Shown in pieces: positions 51,476 through 64,000 of a DNA stretch of 64,000 nucleotides; position 1 is the stretch's first letter; every line of letters starts with the position of its first letter. The notes below the pieces were generated by a model. That model was given only the letters and a program-made list of their open reading frames with translations, did not search any database and was not told the origin of the DNA. Origin of the DNA: Tubulanus polymorphus (Eukaryota > Nemertea > Palaeonemertea > Tubulaniformes > Tubulanidae); NCBI RefSeq assembly GCF_964204645.1, contig NC_134035.1, positions 12,071,951 to 12,135,950 on the forward strand, in the 5' to 3' direction. The position numbers were made by a program, and so were the translations under genes.

Positions 51476-54400
51476 AATCTATGTCACATTATCTATTGTC
51501 GACAATATCAAGCAATATGTGTTATTTTTCAAAGATGGTCGACTTCCGCACGTTGTACAGAGCACTGAACCCCGACCTTCACCTATTACGCGGACAAAAA
51601 TTATAGCTATCGTATGACAATGAAGTGAAAACATTTATACAAAACCGAAGAAAACTTTGACGAGAGGCTGTGAAGTGTATGAGAGCGCTGAGCTGTCGTC
51701 ACTGTCCTCGGTATCTATCAATGCGAGTTAAGATTTTCTGAGCGCATTTTTAGACTCGTACAGATTCGTGCTCTCGGGGTAACATTACAACTCTCAAAAT
51801 CATGTTCGTTCTATTCATACGCGTTGAATGTTTATTCAAGATTTCACCGACAGTAGAGTTTACGACTAACGAGGATTTTATTGTGATTTTACATTTCCCA
51901 CAGTACCCGTACCGGCTTCGTGTGTAGTTTGAGAATTGGTTTTTTTTCTACTGCCAGATATTTCAAAAGAAGAAAGCTATTCGTCACGTATAATAGAGAA
52001 GTCGATTTTAAGGATTCTTGAAGGAATCTGTTTTTCGAAATGAAATATATAGAAAATGGTGAAGCGACTATTATGTTTAAAGCGGTCTAAATCAAACTGC
52101 TATAAGGATTCCTCTTCTAAAGTCTATACGTCTTAAGCAAGGCAGTTTCATATTATGTTTGACGTAGAATACCTCGTTCTAATCACCTTTTTTTAATGCA
52201 ATATGGATACATCGAAAAATCATAAAGACCATCCAAAGCCTGAACGATCTAGAATATACACAGTTTATATAGTTTATTTGCTCGAGAATAAATACAATTG
52301 CAAAGAACACAAAATGTACGAATTCGATGCATGTTATACAAATACTTATAATTAATATGATAACAATAATTCTAAGCGAAGGATGATTTATTCAAGAATA
52401 TGGCTAATCTTATTAAAGTTTTCTGTCTGAATTTAGTAGTAGCAGCTGTAGTGTAACGTCAGTTCGATACCGTCAATAGTAACTTGTGAGATATTCACTT
52501 CTTTGAACTTGAAGAAAAATTTATCAACAAGTGCAATTCCAGACCCGATTCCACAGAGTTAGAATTAGTTCATTTTTGATTAGTTCATTTTTCAAAATTT
52601 CCGAACTGGTTCCCGAAATTCATTTAACAGTAATTCAATAGATTCGGAGGCGCGGTCGTACGGATAAAAACCGACGGAATATTCCTGGAAACAGAGAGTA
52701 TATAAGAACATGTCGCAGACACAGAGACAGATACAGAGAGGGTGAGTGACGAAAAAAGCAATTTCATCGCGTAAATTTCATCCACCGTCTTATAGTGCGC
52801 GCTGCATTAAAATTAGATTTCAACCGATTCATTAAAACATCAAACGATCCTTGCAAGAATTCACCGGAATTTGACACGATGTCAAAATATTATTTCGCTC
52901 GTGTTTCGGTAATAATAACTTCTCGGTCGCAGTCGATTTCTTTTCTAGTTCGAGTCGTAGCGAAAATGAACTCTATACAACATTTCCCGTTTCGTCGCTT
53001 ATGCGAATAAACCGTAAATCAACGAAGAATATTTTTTGCGTCGATTCATTAAAATTCATCGAAATTGTAGCGTAAAATTACGTTTAATTACGTTTCATTT
53101 GAATGCGTAGAAATTGACTTGAAAGAAAACAACGAGCAGGAAAATATTCAGAAACTATAAAGACTCAACGAATTGTAAGGATAAATTAACATCAGACTCA
53201 ATGTGTGGAAGATGGCACAGCAATGATTATCGCTCGGTTACCAAGCACGACTGGCTTTTGACGAAGTCAGAAACCGGCTATAGATGCGTCGTAGAAGTTT
53301 TCGTTGATATTCTAAGACTTTCAGAGTCCATTCCTTTTCTATTTGTCTAGACGTCTAGAGACGTGTCTGGCTTATCAATTAGAAATAAACCAATAGATCA
53401 CGATGAATCGAGTGTAGATTCATCAGAATCAGTAAGTGAAACATCTCCCGGAAGTCGATGATAGATTTTTTATCAACTAATGAAAGTTATTTCTGACGAA
53501 GGTATCACATTTGACAGCTAATTAGCATACTGCGATATCTCAGCAAATAAAGAACCGATTTTGATAAATAAACTATCTACACTAACCTTATGACATCTTA
53601 CGTTTGTTCATCATTTCGACGATGAATCTGGTTTTAGTACGATTAAATTTATGATACAAAAATGAAGCGTTGTATAGCGATGAGACACGCATCGCTCAAG
53701 TTGTCTTGTTGCTAACGAACTAACGGTGTTACAATGTCTAGTTTCAAAGTGAAAAAATGGTGTAATTTTTGCTATTTCTGTATTTATATCGCATCAAGCA
53801 CGGACTATGATGAAGGAACCTCCGAATGAATGTGATAATGAGAAAACTGAATGTATGAGGTTTGTAATGAGAGTTTATTTTTCACAATCGGTTTAGTGGA
53901 ACTGGATTTCTGGTGGTTTAAAGTCACAGTGATTGAAAAGTATCGAGAAAATGTCGTTCGTGTCTTTATTGCCTGTGGTACATCAGACACTAACGTTCTT
54001 GGTGAAATCTGTGATCTGTTCTCAGTGACTGTTCAACGAACTGAAAATGCCCGAATAAAAACACTATCTCCACTACTCCGACTGCAGCTGATAAGCGGCA
54101 GATTAATAGAATAAAATAGCTGCATGTTACCAGATTACAAACCATTTACGTGTATATGACTATATCTGTATTCTACGAGCGATAAGCTCTAAATAAACCA
54201 TGAACAAAGATAAAGATCCTTCACGTTTCAATATCGAGTTGATGGCTAACCCTTACGGGACCGTCTGTCGTCTGAATAAACCGCGTCCATCGATCCCGGA
54301 CATTGGTTTTTACGACTAAGAGCCTCGTCGTTGACGTTATCACTCCCACGTTGGTCAGATGAGACGACACTCTTGGGCATGTGTAGGTTTTAGTTCTATT

Positions 54401-55126
54401 AAGATCGCCGGTGGGTAACGCCATTACTTGTCATCCGGTTCAGTTATGCAGTTGTTTTTTATGATCTTTATTTCGTCAAAGAGTGACATATGACTTCACA
54501 TGTAATGTACAGAATATGTACATCTGATAATGAGTTTGTGTATAATATGGACTACATTAAAGCCGTGGTAAGAGTGCGTAAAACACGTTGAACATCGGGA
54601 TACACAGTTTTTCACAGTTGGTAGAATAGCCCGCCCGTACACTCTGACGCGGAGAACAGAAATAGTTCGAGTGACGCAGAAAATCCCCAAAAGACCCCAA
54701 AAACACAATAAACCCACAGTGCAGTGTCTAATCAAGGCAGCAAGTTCGTAAAATGGATACGACAAACACGAAGTGTACCCGATTTCTACAATCAACACAA
54801 CTGAAGATTCGTGCTTCTATTTGCACTTGAACCCGCGACAAACAGTATAAGATTTCAGTAGAAATGGTCGTTACTGATCTCCGAGATAGAAAGAATAGAG
54901 AAAGAGGGAGAGAGAGAGAGAGAGACAGTTGTTGAAACACTGCGCACCAAATAGAAGCTCAATTTCAACTCAATTTCAACTCAATCGATTGCCACGACGA
55001 TGAGAGCACAGACCGCCATTTTGACCTTGACATTTACACACAATTTCCGGTCCAGAATTGGAGAAGATAACGAATTGTGGTTGTTATTTCGATTCGTAAT
55101 TAATGGTAGTTTCGTTTGATTTTCAG
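51476..55126. other. Intergenic or 5' intron region before the GPCR
   Basis: No coding exon recognised. A class B GPCR needs a signal-peptide exon and it may lie here or in an unrecognised small exon; I could not identify it. A short (GA)n is at 54908-54926. Confidence 0.5.
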
Positions 55127-55137
55127 AAAGGTGTAAA

Positions 55138-58100
55138 ATGCTGACTAAAGCAGAAGAGAATGAGTTGAGGAGTGCAGCAGAGAAACGCTGTTCACAACTC
55201 ATCACGCAACCAACACCACAAGGTAATTATCATTTAATTTATTTTATGGCATATCTTACAAAATATGGATTGAACTGGATCTAAATTCAAAATGAACCCA
55301 AACCTTTGAAATTAATGTTTAAAAAAAGGTTTTTGTACCTTAGTTTTCAGCTAAGTAACTTGGCGTCTACTACTAATATGTACCCTTGGGCCCACCCAGT
55401 TCAACAGTTCAGGCTTAGCCTAGGCCTATGACTCCAGAATAAGTATATCAGTCAATTTCCAATGTTTCAAACTCACAGCTCTCATTTGTCGAACTTGGTT
55501 CAGGTGACTGAGTGCATCTCCACGAATGATTTCATTTTCGATGTTTATGATTGGCGGTCTTAATTAGGATGGTTAGCATCAAAGCGGGGTGAAAATGAAT
55601 ATCGTTTGTTTCCTATTCAATTCTGAGAATGTGTGCGAGGCGTTAGAGGAAATCAGGAAGGTGTTTCATTCGCACTTATTACACCGCGATTATCACATAA
55701 ACCCACGCAGTACAGCAACACACCGAGTCAACTTCAAGTCATTTCTACATTATTTTAATCGTTAGAAAGTTACGTCGAGCTAAAAATCGTCTTCATTTTT
55801 CCAGGTTATTGCAAAGCGACATGGGACTCCATTATGTGCTGGCCAGCGACCCCTGGCGGCGATGTGGCTCAACAACAGTGTGCGCCGTATTTCCGTTTAT
55901 TTACGAAAGCAGGTAGATTTTTTTTCTGTCGACGAAAAACAAAAAAAAAACAAAAAAAAACAAATAGAAAAAAAAATCAGTCTTAGCTAATTATTCATCT
56001 ATTTATTTTTGTCATTTATTTTGAAGGAATCGCCACAAAACAATGTTTGGAAGATGGATCGTGGTTCGTGCACCCGAATTCTACGAGACCATGGACTAAT
56101 TATACAGAATGCATGGAATCTTTCGACATAAATACAAATCAAACCGGAGTTTCATCTTTAATCACGGTATAAATCTCTGATCTTTCCGCATTGTCTCGTT
56201 CGACTTAAATTTCTTGAACTTTATCGAATCAAAACATTATAGTTTCAAGTTTGTTTTTATTGACAATTCTTGAATTTGCAATTGATTTTCGAATTTTATC
56301 CCAATGTTCTGAGTCGTCTCTCTCGCGTAAAATTACCAGTAGTTCGAGACCCAATTTTAGGGATTGGGATCTTAAGTAATTCTTTAAAGAAATCGAATCG
56401 CGCATGGTAATTCAATCATTGATAAGTTTACAGCTTTTTTAATTGATTCTGATATGGAACACGTCACTTGGCGCTGTGGGGATAAACTTTAAGAAACCAC
56501 GGAGATATTCATGATAATTAAAGTCTCTAGTTTATTCAGTGTTTACCGACAGTCTCGTTTGACTGACGGTCACACGTTCATTCCATTAAGACCTCCGCTC
56601 CCTGACGCGTCACCCCTAAGCTCCGTCGAGCCTCGGAATCTTGTCCGGTTTGTTGACTATTGTCTCGTGTCGATATGACGTCTGCAAACATATAAATCTC
56701 TACCGCAGACACTTTCGAGCACCTGCGAGCACCTGCCACGAATAATAATCAAAACTATAAAACACGATAATAGTTATCATTATTAGTATTATTAATCATT
56801 CTTCTGCTGCTAGATCAATGTCTGACTAATGGTCCATAACCAATCCTCGTCCGTTTATAGGTAAATTTATTCAGATCTGTTGCTTTTAGGCCTAGATCTA
56901 TTCTAGCGCAGAGTTTGACATTAACCCTGTTCAACGGTTACCAGAACGCCCGCGGTTCGAATCCGTTTCACCTTAATCGGGGGGGGGGGGGGTCGGATGA
57001 GACAGTTCAGGGTGATCTTTCTTACTAAAAGTCAACTGCAGTGATGATGGTTAACGCAGATACGGTTATCACTGATAAACGATAAGCGCTGTGGTTATTT
57101 ATCGCGGGAATCAGCTTGGATATGCATATCATATATCTAAGCAACTTACTGCGGGACAGATAAAAGACATGTATCTATATCTACAAATCAACACCGTGAA
57201 ATTAGATATTCGATGTAAGCCGAGAAACCCTTCCTGGTTATATATAGCGTAAGGGGATTAATACACGCTTTACGGGGAGAAAGAAATAACTGATTTTGGC
57301 GTTTATGTATATTTTTCTCTGTTAGGATTTGCCAGACTAAATGTGCGTGGCTATTAGTTCGATCCATTTCCGAGTCCCGAGGCGATGGCTACGCGTTTTA
57401 GCGCGTTCGTGGTCAGATAATGGGTACCGTTTTGGTGGCTGTCAAAGGCGCCGTCCCTTGTTATTTTCTTAAGACCTTATCGCTAACTACTAGCGACAGT
57501 AGTTCTCTGAAAACGCGACAACTTTGTATGAACCAGGGACCACCGGTGACTAACTATCTAAGTGCCTATTTTCGGGAACACTTTCAACTTGATGAGTCGA
57601 TAAAAACTCCACAATGTCAATTTATTTGTTCCGAGTTGACTCAATTGGCGATAATTTGGGCAAAGGATTAGATTTACTGAAGAAAAAAGGTTCTAAAGAT
57701 CCCCACGATTTTAAAAGATTCACTCTGGTGCCGAAGATAAACCTAGAGTTTCATAGTTGTTTCACCCACAGCATAAATTCAATTTTTGTTATTACTTTTG
57801 TTTTGACGTTTCAGGAGGATTACTTCCACCCATCTTCAGAGATTTATCTGAACATGAGATATCGTTACATTAATAGTTACAACAAACCTTTGTGATTGTA
57901 ACTATATCTCATATTAAAATAAATCTCTGAAGATGGTATGGGTGGAAGTAATCCTCACGAAACGTCAGAAAAAAAGTAACAACAACTGTTCGTTGAATTT
58001 GTATCGTGGGTGAAACAACTATCATATATCCAGACTGAAAATAGTCTCAACTATCTACAACTATAATTTCATATTCATTGACCTCAGAACAGATTTTCCT

Positions 58101-61100
58101 GAATTTGGACCCGCGCGTGCTAGAAAAAATTCTTTAATCTTTCAATATGTTGTGAAATATCGTTGTTTTTTTTTACAGGAACACATGAAATATCTGACGA
58201 TTATGTACAGTGTTGGTTACACGGTTTCGCTAGTTTCACTGATCACAGCTGTCTTCATAATGACTGTATTCAGGTAACGACTGCTTATTCTTGTCTCCGA
58301 GAATCGATTTCAGAAATTGAACCAGACGTTTCGAGTAAATTGATTTAATTGGGTAAATTTAACTCGTTCGCTCGAGGCGTGTATTGACTGACTGGCGGCA
58401 AGCTAGCGAGGCATTGCTAACGTCTGGCGTCCTGTCAGACCGACTGGCCTTTAGGGGACACCGGCGAACTGCTAACAAGTCGGGCTGATAGGGGAAATTC
58501 GATTAGAAATCCGGTATCGTTGCTTGAATGCACACTAGCGCACCTGGTGGATCCTCGCTTGCCTCAAACCTAGGAGTCTCGATTAGAAATCCGCCATCGT
58601 TGCTTGAATGCACACTAGCGCACCTGGTGGATCCTCGCTTGCCTCAAACGGAATCCTCGACTGCCACAGTCGAACGCGGAGTGCTCATTTATTAAACGAC
58701 GAATTAAGTTTGTTATATTTTTATTCGATGGCAGTTATTCAGGAAAATGGCTAATTTCACATACGATACAAAAAGCTCTATAATTAGTAAACTGATTCCT
58801 CATTTTCTAAATGTGTCTCTAGAGGGGTTTTTATCGGGCTCGTGTTGTTTATACTCAGCGAGTGTGACAAACAACCGCTACCATTTATAATGTACTGACA
58901 TCGTGATTCAACACCGGCTCTAATCAGTAATCAGACAACGCCCCAAAAATAAACTCAACGACATATTCATAAAAAAACGCGATTGATGACTCCAGGGAAA
59001 ATTGGTCTAAAGAGCTTATTTACAAATAGATGGATCGGTAGTTTATTTTTTCCTGCCGGTGGTATACTCGTCGCTGATTAAACCAACAGGTCTAATACCC
59101 TCCACAAATAGACGCGAACTCGCATTGATTAGTTTCCGGTAGAACCGAGGGAAGAGTCTGTCTCAGTGCGCGCTTCGAAATCTCCCGGCCGCTCCGAGGA
59201 GATCTAATGTCAACAGTCCGCACTCTACACCGTAAGGTATGACTACGCCTTGCTTCGCCGAGTTGAGAATCAGAGAAATCGAAAGTGGCTGTAAAAAAAA
59301 GTTTACCGAGTTAACCGGATAGCGAGTCGAGAATCAAGGAAATAGAAACGTTTTTCAAATAATTTCAAGTAGATTTAACCGCGCAATTTGAGCGAGAACG
59401 TCAGCATTTTGTCCTTAGCAGTTTTGCCCATGTCTTAATGTCGATGTTGCCGGCTTTGAGTCGATGCGAAGTAAAATTCTATCATCTCCTGTACATGACG
59501 AAGATATCTCCCGTTTCGACCAAAAGGCGACATTTATTAACTTACCCTGTGGATCTCGAGGCCACCACGGTCTTATTGAGAGATATTTCTATATCCATTT
59601 CCCTCTCGCTGTCTACTTTCCGCCTTAGACCATGAATAGTGATATATAGATATGTATAAATAAAATGTGAAGGATGACTCGATTAGAAGAGAAAGACGAT
59701 GCCGTCAGTTGATATAATTACCTACAAATGAAGCCGGTCGCGATAGACTAATATTTCATTGCCGCAGATATTCGAGGATTAATGTATCATATGCAAGGCA
59801 TATATCATATCATAGTGTAAGGTATATTCCTTATACATCGAAAAGTCGGCAACCGTCATACAGAAACACACAGAGCCTGACGTGCAAAATGCACTACGAG
59901 TTACTAAATAACGAATAAACTTAACGAAAGTCCAAAGAATTACGGTGCAACTCGAAGAACACCACTTGATTAAACCGTGTTAGTATCCATGATTAAACTC
60001 CAAAGGCGACTAGAATTAACTTAGGACGTAAAATTGATGATTAATTGTCATTCGGACGGTTTGTTGATTGTCCTGCCCGAATCAAGGGACAGTTTTTGAT
60101 TCGCCTGTTACAGAAACCCACAATTTGATTCATCTGTTGAGACCCACAATGAAACAAAAATGAAATATAACATTGTGTTTTGAAAAATTTTCTAAAACAT
60201 TGAAAATCCTCAAAAACTCCGAATTTTCGGTTTTCAACTCAACAGCATCATCAACGAATGACGAAGAATGACCACAATTCATTGATGATGTTTTTTAGTT
60301 TAAATTGGGAGTTTTTGATAAATCGTCACTGTTTTCAATCTTGCTTTCGTGGATATGACACTGTATCTGTTGCTATAGTTATGTAATGTGTTTTGAATAA
60401 TGTTGTTTTTACAGAAGGTTGCATTGCGCTCGTAACACGATCCATATCAACATGTTTGTATCGTTCATACTGAGGGCAGCAATGTCTCTGATGAAGGACA
60501 CGTTACTCGTCGATAAACTCGGTTTTCCATCCGACGTTCGGCGCGTCGAAGACGGTCGACTCGAGTTTCTCGAAAATTCATCGGTAAATATTAAACAACG
60601 GTTACATCGTTGAATCAATTCTCTCTTCATCGATTCGTTAATAACAATAATGGTCAACACACACACACTATACACAAATGAAGACGAGACTGAAAATGTT
60701 TCCTTGTATTGGGCTTGTAGCTTATTTCGACGTTTCGACTATGTCCTGTTTATTCATCTTCAGAAATACTACATCAGTATTACCGAAGATGACTATTAGA
60801 ATCTCATACTCGGAACGTTGAAATAAACTACCAGATCAAGGAGAAATGTTCGGACTCATCTATATTCTTGTATGGTTACAAATGACTTTGGCATAGACAC
60901 AAGAAAAGGAATTCTAATAGTCTATATGATTTTGGTTACCATGAAATTATTTGACGACTAGACCTGATTGTAGATTATGCATTATGATTCCAATATGAAT
61001 CGATTCTTTATATCTATTTTGTAATTTTTCATTACGGCACTGGGAATGCAAGCTATTCTTCACTTGTTTTCATTACACATTGAACGCTAACTACGCCTGG

Positions 61101-62564
61101 GTATTCGTGGAAGGATTGTATTTGTATATGCTGATACACGTGGCAGTGTTCACCGAAAACAGTAGCGTGAAATGGTTCATTTTGGGCGGCTGGGGTAAGT
61201 ACGGCTTCCCCTGATTAAAAAACCTTATATTCTAATGTCTATTTCAACTTGAATCGAGAGCACATCGGGTGGCCTAGCTCGGTCAGTCTTAGTGGTATAT
61301 CAATGAAGATACCCTTTTTTGATATCCTCAATACTGCGATGATTAAAAAACAGCGTTTTAGGTCAACTGCCAGTGCCTTCTGGTCCTAATAAGATTTTTA
61401 TCAGGTATGTACCACCAAAACCGACTGAGCCCGGCCACCTGATATGTTCTTAAGTCAAGTTGAAATAGATATAACAAACAAATAACTACGGAATTCACCA
61501 TTGAAAGTTCGACAATTAAATAATGATTCAGTTTCGGTTTTGATGTTGACATATATTCACAGGAAGTCCGTTTATCTCGATTCTACCCTGGACGATCGTA
61601 AGAGCCACATTAGACGACACATAGTGAGTGTAACTGTTAACTAAAACGAACAAACTCGAAATGCATTTCGAAACTAATAGAACGAATAATTGACGATCCT
61701 AATTTCTAAAATTATATCTATTTTGCAATGTTTTAGTTGCTGGAATATCAACACGGTGAAAGAGTATTTCTGGATTCTGAAATTACCGATTATCCTCCTA
61801 ATCGTGGTGAGTATGATAAAAACACCTGATGAAATAAATAGCGAGAAAATAACCATACAGTTCAGGGGCGGATTCAGACCGTGTCGACCGTGTCGCCCGA
61901 CACGGTCGGAATTTCAAAGTGCCTTTTATTTTTTCTCTGTATCAAAATTTGCCGTTGTAACCACCTGAGATACACATTAGATATTTTTCCTAAATATATA
62001 ACTTCTTCTTCTTCGACTAAATGCCTCTCAGAGATGCTCAGAAAAGCTCTAAAATGATTGTAAAATTTCAAAAATTTTGCTGATATGCCTTTCCATCCTA
62101 AATTAAGAATATATGCCCTTTTTATTGGTCGACATGGTCACAACATACCCCTGGATCCGCCCCTGCAGTTAGACTCCGCTTACCTCGGGATCACAAGACA
62201 CCGAGTGATATCGTCCGAGGTATGCGAATTCTGGGTCAGTCGGAGCAACGATGGGTCCCTATCATATGTATTAAAACAGATTGTAGAGTTTTCATGCAGG
62301 AATACGATAATCCGAGCCAATCGGCTCCGTGGTAAGCGGAGTCTATCTAAAAAACGATTAGCAGTATTCTGTTTATATCTGTAGAATAAATGAAATCGGA
62401 GTTTATAGAAAAAGATAACAAACGCTAATGTTTTTTTTCACAAAACAAACTCGTGGCTTTATTTCTTTCTAGACAAATTTCGGATTTTTCATCAGCATCA
62501 TTTGGGTTTTGTTTACGAAATTAGTGGCGTCAAACGCGCAAGAGGCCAGAAAATACAGGTACAA
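55138..62564 (+). CDS. PTH-receptor-like class B (secretin-family) GPCR, partial
   Basis: Nine exons in phase: 55127-55222 (first Met 55138), 55805-55912, 56027-56166, 58179-58273, 60415-60583, 61041-61194, 61563-61623, 61737-61806, 62473-62564; about 324 residues from the Met. The extracellular domain has the six class B cysteines (EKRC, YC, MCW, QQC, KQC, TEC) and the WD and GSW tryptophans; N-glycosylation sites include NST, NYT and NQT. TM1 is [20 protein letters not shown]2 opens [15 protein letters not shown], with [10 protein letters not shown] as in PTH receptors; TM3 carries [12 protein letters not shown]4 ends [10 protein letters not shown] and is followed by the CW of loop 2; TM5 ends [12 protein letters not shown]. 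The FTKL and RATL wording and the N-terminal MLTKAEE point to the PTH1R/PTH2R branch; the ligand is unknown. The signal peptide exon is missing (exon 55127 is open upstream of its Met), and TM6, TM7 and tail lie past 64000. The acceptor at 61040/61041 is not AG. Confidence 0.9.
56905..56970 (+). pseudogene. tRNA-like box pair (weak)
   Basis: TAGCGCAGAGTTTGAC resembles an A box and CGGTTCGAATCCG is a B box with a partial T stem. The acceptor arms do not pair, so at most a SINE head or relic. A run of 14 G follows at about 56979. Confidence 0.25.
57748..58026. mobile_element. Foldback element in a GPCR intron with hammerhead-like arms
   Basis: Left and right arms share GTTTCACCCAC, GACGTTTC, AGGATTACTTCCACCCAT and CTTCAGAGATTTA in inverted order around an AT-rich centre near 57875. 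On the + strand the right arm has CTGAAGA (57927-57933), a hairpin-like stretch, and GAAACGTC (57959-57966). Confidence 0.8.
58500..58649. repeat. 80-bp direct duplication
   Basis: A 70-bp segment beginning GATTAGAAATCC and ending CTTGCCTCAAAC is repeated at 58581-58649 with about two differences; period 80. It lies in the intron after TM1. Confidence 0.9.
60715..60838. mobile_element. Small foldback of the GTCGAAACGT family
   Basis: GACGTTTCGACTATGTCCTG and ATTCATCTTCAG at left face GAAGATGACTATTAGAATC and CGGAACGTTGAAATAAACT at right. Decayed relative of the 39343 array, in the intron between the TM2 and TM3 exons. Confidence 0.65.
61239..61468. mobile_element. MITE with 57-bp imperfect inverted ends
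   Basis: Left end CTATTTCAACTTGAATCGAG and right end, reversed, CTATTTCAACTTGACTTAAG; both then reach a GGTGGCC-type core and GCTC(G/A)GTC. No open frame. Inside a GPCR intron. Confidence 0.8.
61863..62165. mobile_element. DNA-transposon MITE with CAGGGGCGGAT ends
   Basis: 303 bp with ends CAGGGGCGGATTCAG and CTGGATCCGCCCCTG, an inverted repeat with one mismatch in 15. CAGTT directly flanks both sides (61858-61862 and 62166-62170). The CAGGG ends suggest a hAT-type element, but the visible duplication is 5 bp rather than 8, so the superfamily is uncertain. In the intron before the TM5-completing exon. Confidence 0.75.
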
Positions 62565-64000
62565 GTAAGTATGTATTATTAAACTGTCCGAGTTATTCCC
62601 GAAACCCGGGTCTGAAATTGAAGATCGTGCAAATCATGAGAATATTCAACTCATGGCTGAGAAACTGGGTCTTCGGCTAATTCCGCGATGAAGGTCGTAA
62701 CAAAATGGCAAATTCGTGAAACAATCTATTCACGGTAAAATATCTCCCTCGGTGAGAATAAATCATAGACTCCATTGAATCAGCGCAAAGCCAGTATCTG
62801 GTATAGAACAGTTAATGCTCTTTCATCTGATATGTCTTCGAGGCTGCAGTGGGCCGAAAAGGTCGCGAACAAAACATACTTTGTTTTACACTTATTGTAT
62901 CAGAGTTTTTTCAAATTGTCAAATCCTTAAAATTCAAAATTCTACGTATTTATCGTTTTAGAACATTTAAATGTTGACTATACAGGGACCGGTTTCATAG
63001 ACTGAAGATTTCGAATCGCAAAAAATCAAATTGATTCTCACGCCAGAGAGCTTCAGTGTCAGTCTGGTTGCCAGCTATAATGCATGTGGAAATAGCGAAA
63101 CATTGTGTATATAGTGCCTATATATAGTCTTTAAGACCGGACCTGATTGTGAAGTGTAATGTATTTTCGTAGCAATTAACATTTACGCCGTGATCATTAT
63201 TATCATGTTGAAAACACGTCTTTTTTAGTTGATTTTGTGCTTTCTTATCTTTTTGCACTTCTAACAATGATATGATCAGGATTTCTGGATAAGTAGCGCA
63301 ATACATGCTTATGCATCGTCGTGTGGTTTCGATCATTTATATTTATATATAGGGACTACCGTATTTCTCAAAATGAAGCGTAACCTACTACGTTCACCCT
63401 GGTCTAAACTCTAAATTACCTCCAAATATGCTTTCAATAATGAATTGAATATATATTCTTTATAAGGGTAATTTAAGAGAGGTTGAATTGAGGAATACAC
63501 AAGTCTTGAAATTAACAGAAAACGGTACCGACTCCGATGTAGAATTCCCCCCCCCCCATTGTGCCACCGAATTATGTGATAAACTTCAGATAGCCTCGGA
63601 ATAGCGTATTTTCGATGAAACCTTTAAGTTAAAGTCTAGAAAAAAGAATGGGAAAGAGAATTCATTGATTTGAACTCTAAATCTGCTGATCTGAGATCGC
63701 GACTATCGCCCTTTCAACAGAACACATCTACAGTCAGAGTAGCTGGAACTTTTGAAGGGAATTGGGTATCATTTAGAGTATATTGTAATACTGATTTAAA
63801 TCTACGGTGAGATCTGTGATATCTCCAAAGACGGGGATCACTATGCGAGCACGGAAGGTGTGACGACCGTAAGGGGTCCCCGGTCTAGGGGTCCCTCTCT
63901 GAGAAAATTGTAAAAATCTAGACTAATTTTAGCGATTTTTCAGGGCATTTGATCCCATTATCGTATCTAAGTTGTGGCAACGTTGAAACTTTATTACGTA
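62565..64000. other. GPCR intron running off the window
   Basis: No further class B exon (TM6 onward) recognised. A 10-base C run lies at about 63548. Confidence 0.55.

Noticed and set aside
54999-55120. ATG frame as the GPCR signal peptide
   Set aside because: The stretch starting MRAQTAILTLTF lacks a proper hydrophobic core and no donor joins it in phase.
60974-61040. Alternative acceptor at TGTAG for the TM3 exon
   Set aside because: Wrong phase and an in-frame TGA before the conserved WECK.
63925-63999. Possible GPCR TM6 exon after TTTTTCAG
   Set aside because: The frame continuing from phase 2 hits a stop after about 15 codons and lacks the expected TM6 residues.

Overview
The window is animal nuclear DNA: coding sequence is split into short exons with GT-AG introns, the DNA is AT-rich, and most of it is introns, intergenic space, miniature inverted-repeat transposons (MITEs) and microsatellites. 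The genes (an SNX9/18/33-type sorting nexin and a PTH-receptor-like class B GPCR) and the TE flora suggest an invertebrate, perhaps a lophotrochozoan such as a mollusc, annelid or brachiopod. That placement is inference; no species marker is visible. I see no prokaryotic or viral genes.

Layout. (1) 112-5323, + strand: nine exons of a sorting nexin, covering the PX domain and the C-terminal BAR domain. The N-terminal (SH3) part lies left of the window. (2) 8661-9254, + strand: an intronless gene for a four-pass membrane protein with two PPxY motifs and a poly(A) signal at 9480. (3) 11814-13806, + strand: a four-exon gene, reconstructed from splice sites and reading phase, for a secreted 151-residue protein with 14 cysteines and no family I recognise. 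(4) 13.8-55 kb: about 41 kb with no convincing gene. It holds three long (TA)n tracts, (CTCCCT)n and CTCTC-rich tracts, a (TTCG)n tract, several MITE families and a 69-bp tandem array. (5) 55138-62564, + strand: nine exons of a PTH-receptor-like class B GPCR, from the hormone-binding domain to the end of TM5. The signal-peptide exon was not found and TM6, TM7 and the tail lie right of the window.

The four genes share an orientation but show no sign of a common pathway. The strongest non-genic signal is a dispersed set of elements that keep a hammerhead-ribozyme-like order: CUGANGA, a short hairpin, then GAAAC-GU-H. They occur as foldbacks in introns of both large genes and as seven tandem 69-bp units at 39343-39825, where the flanks can also form a short stem I. 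One extra base between CUGANGA and the hairpin departs from the canonical hammerhead, so activity is unproven.
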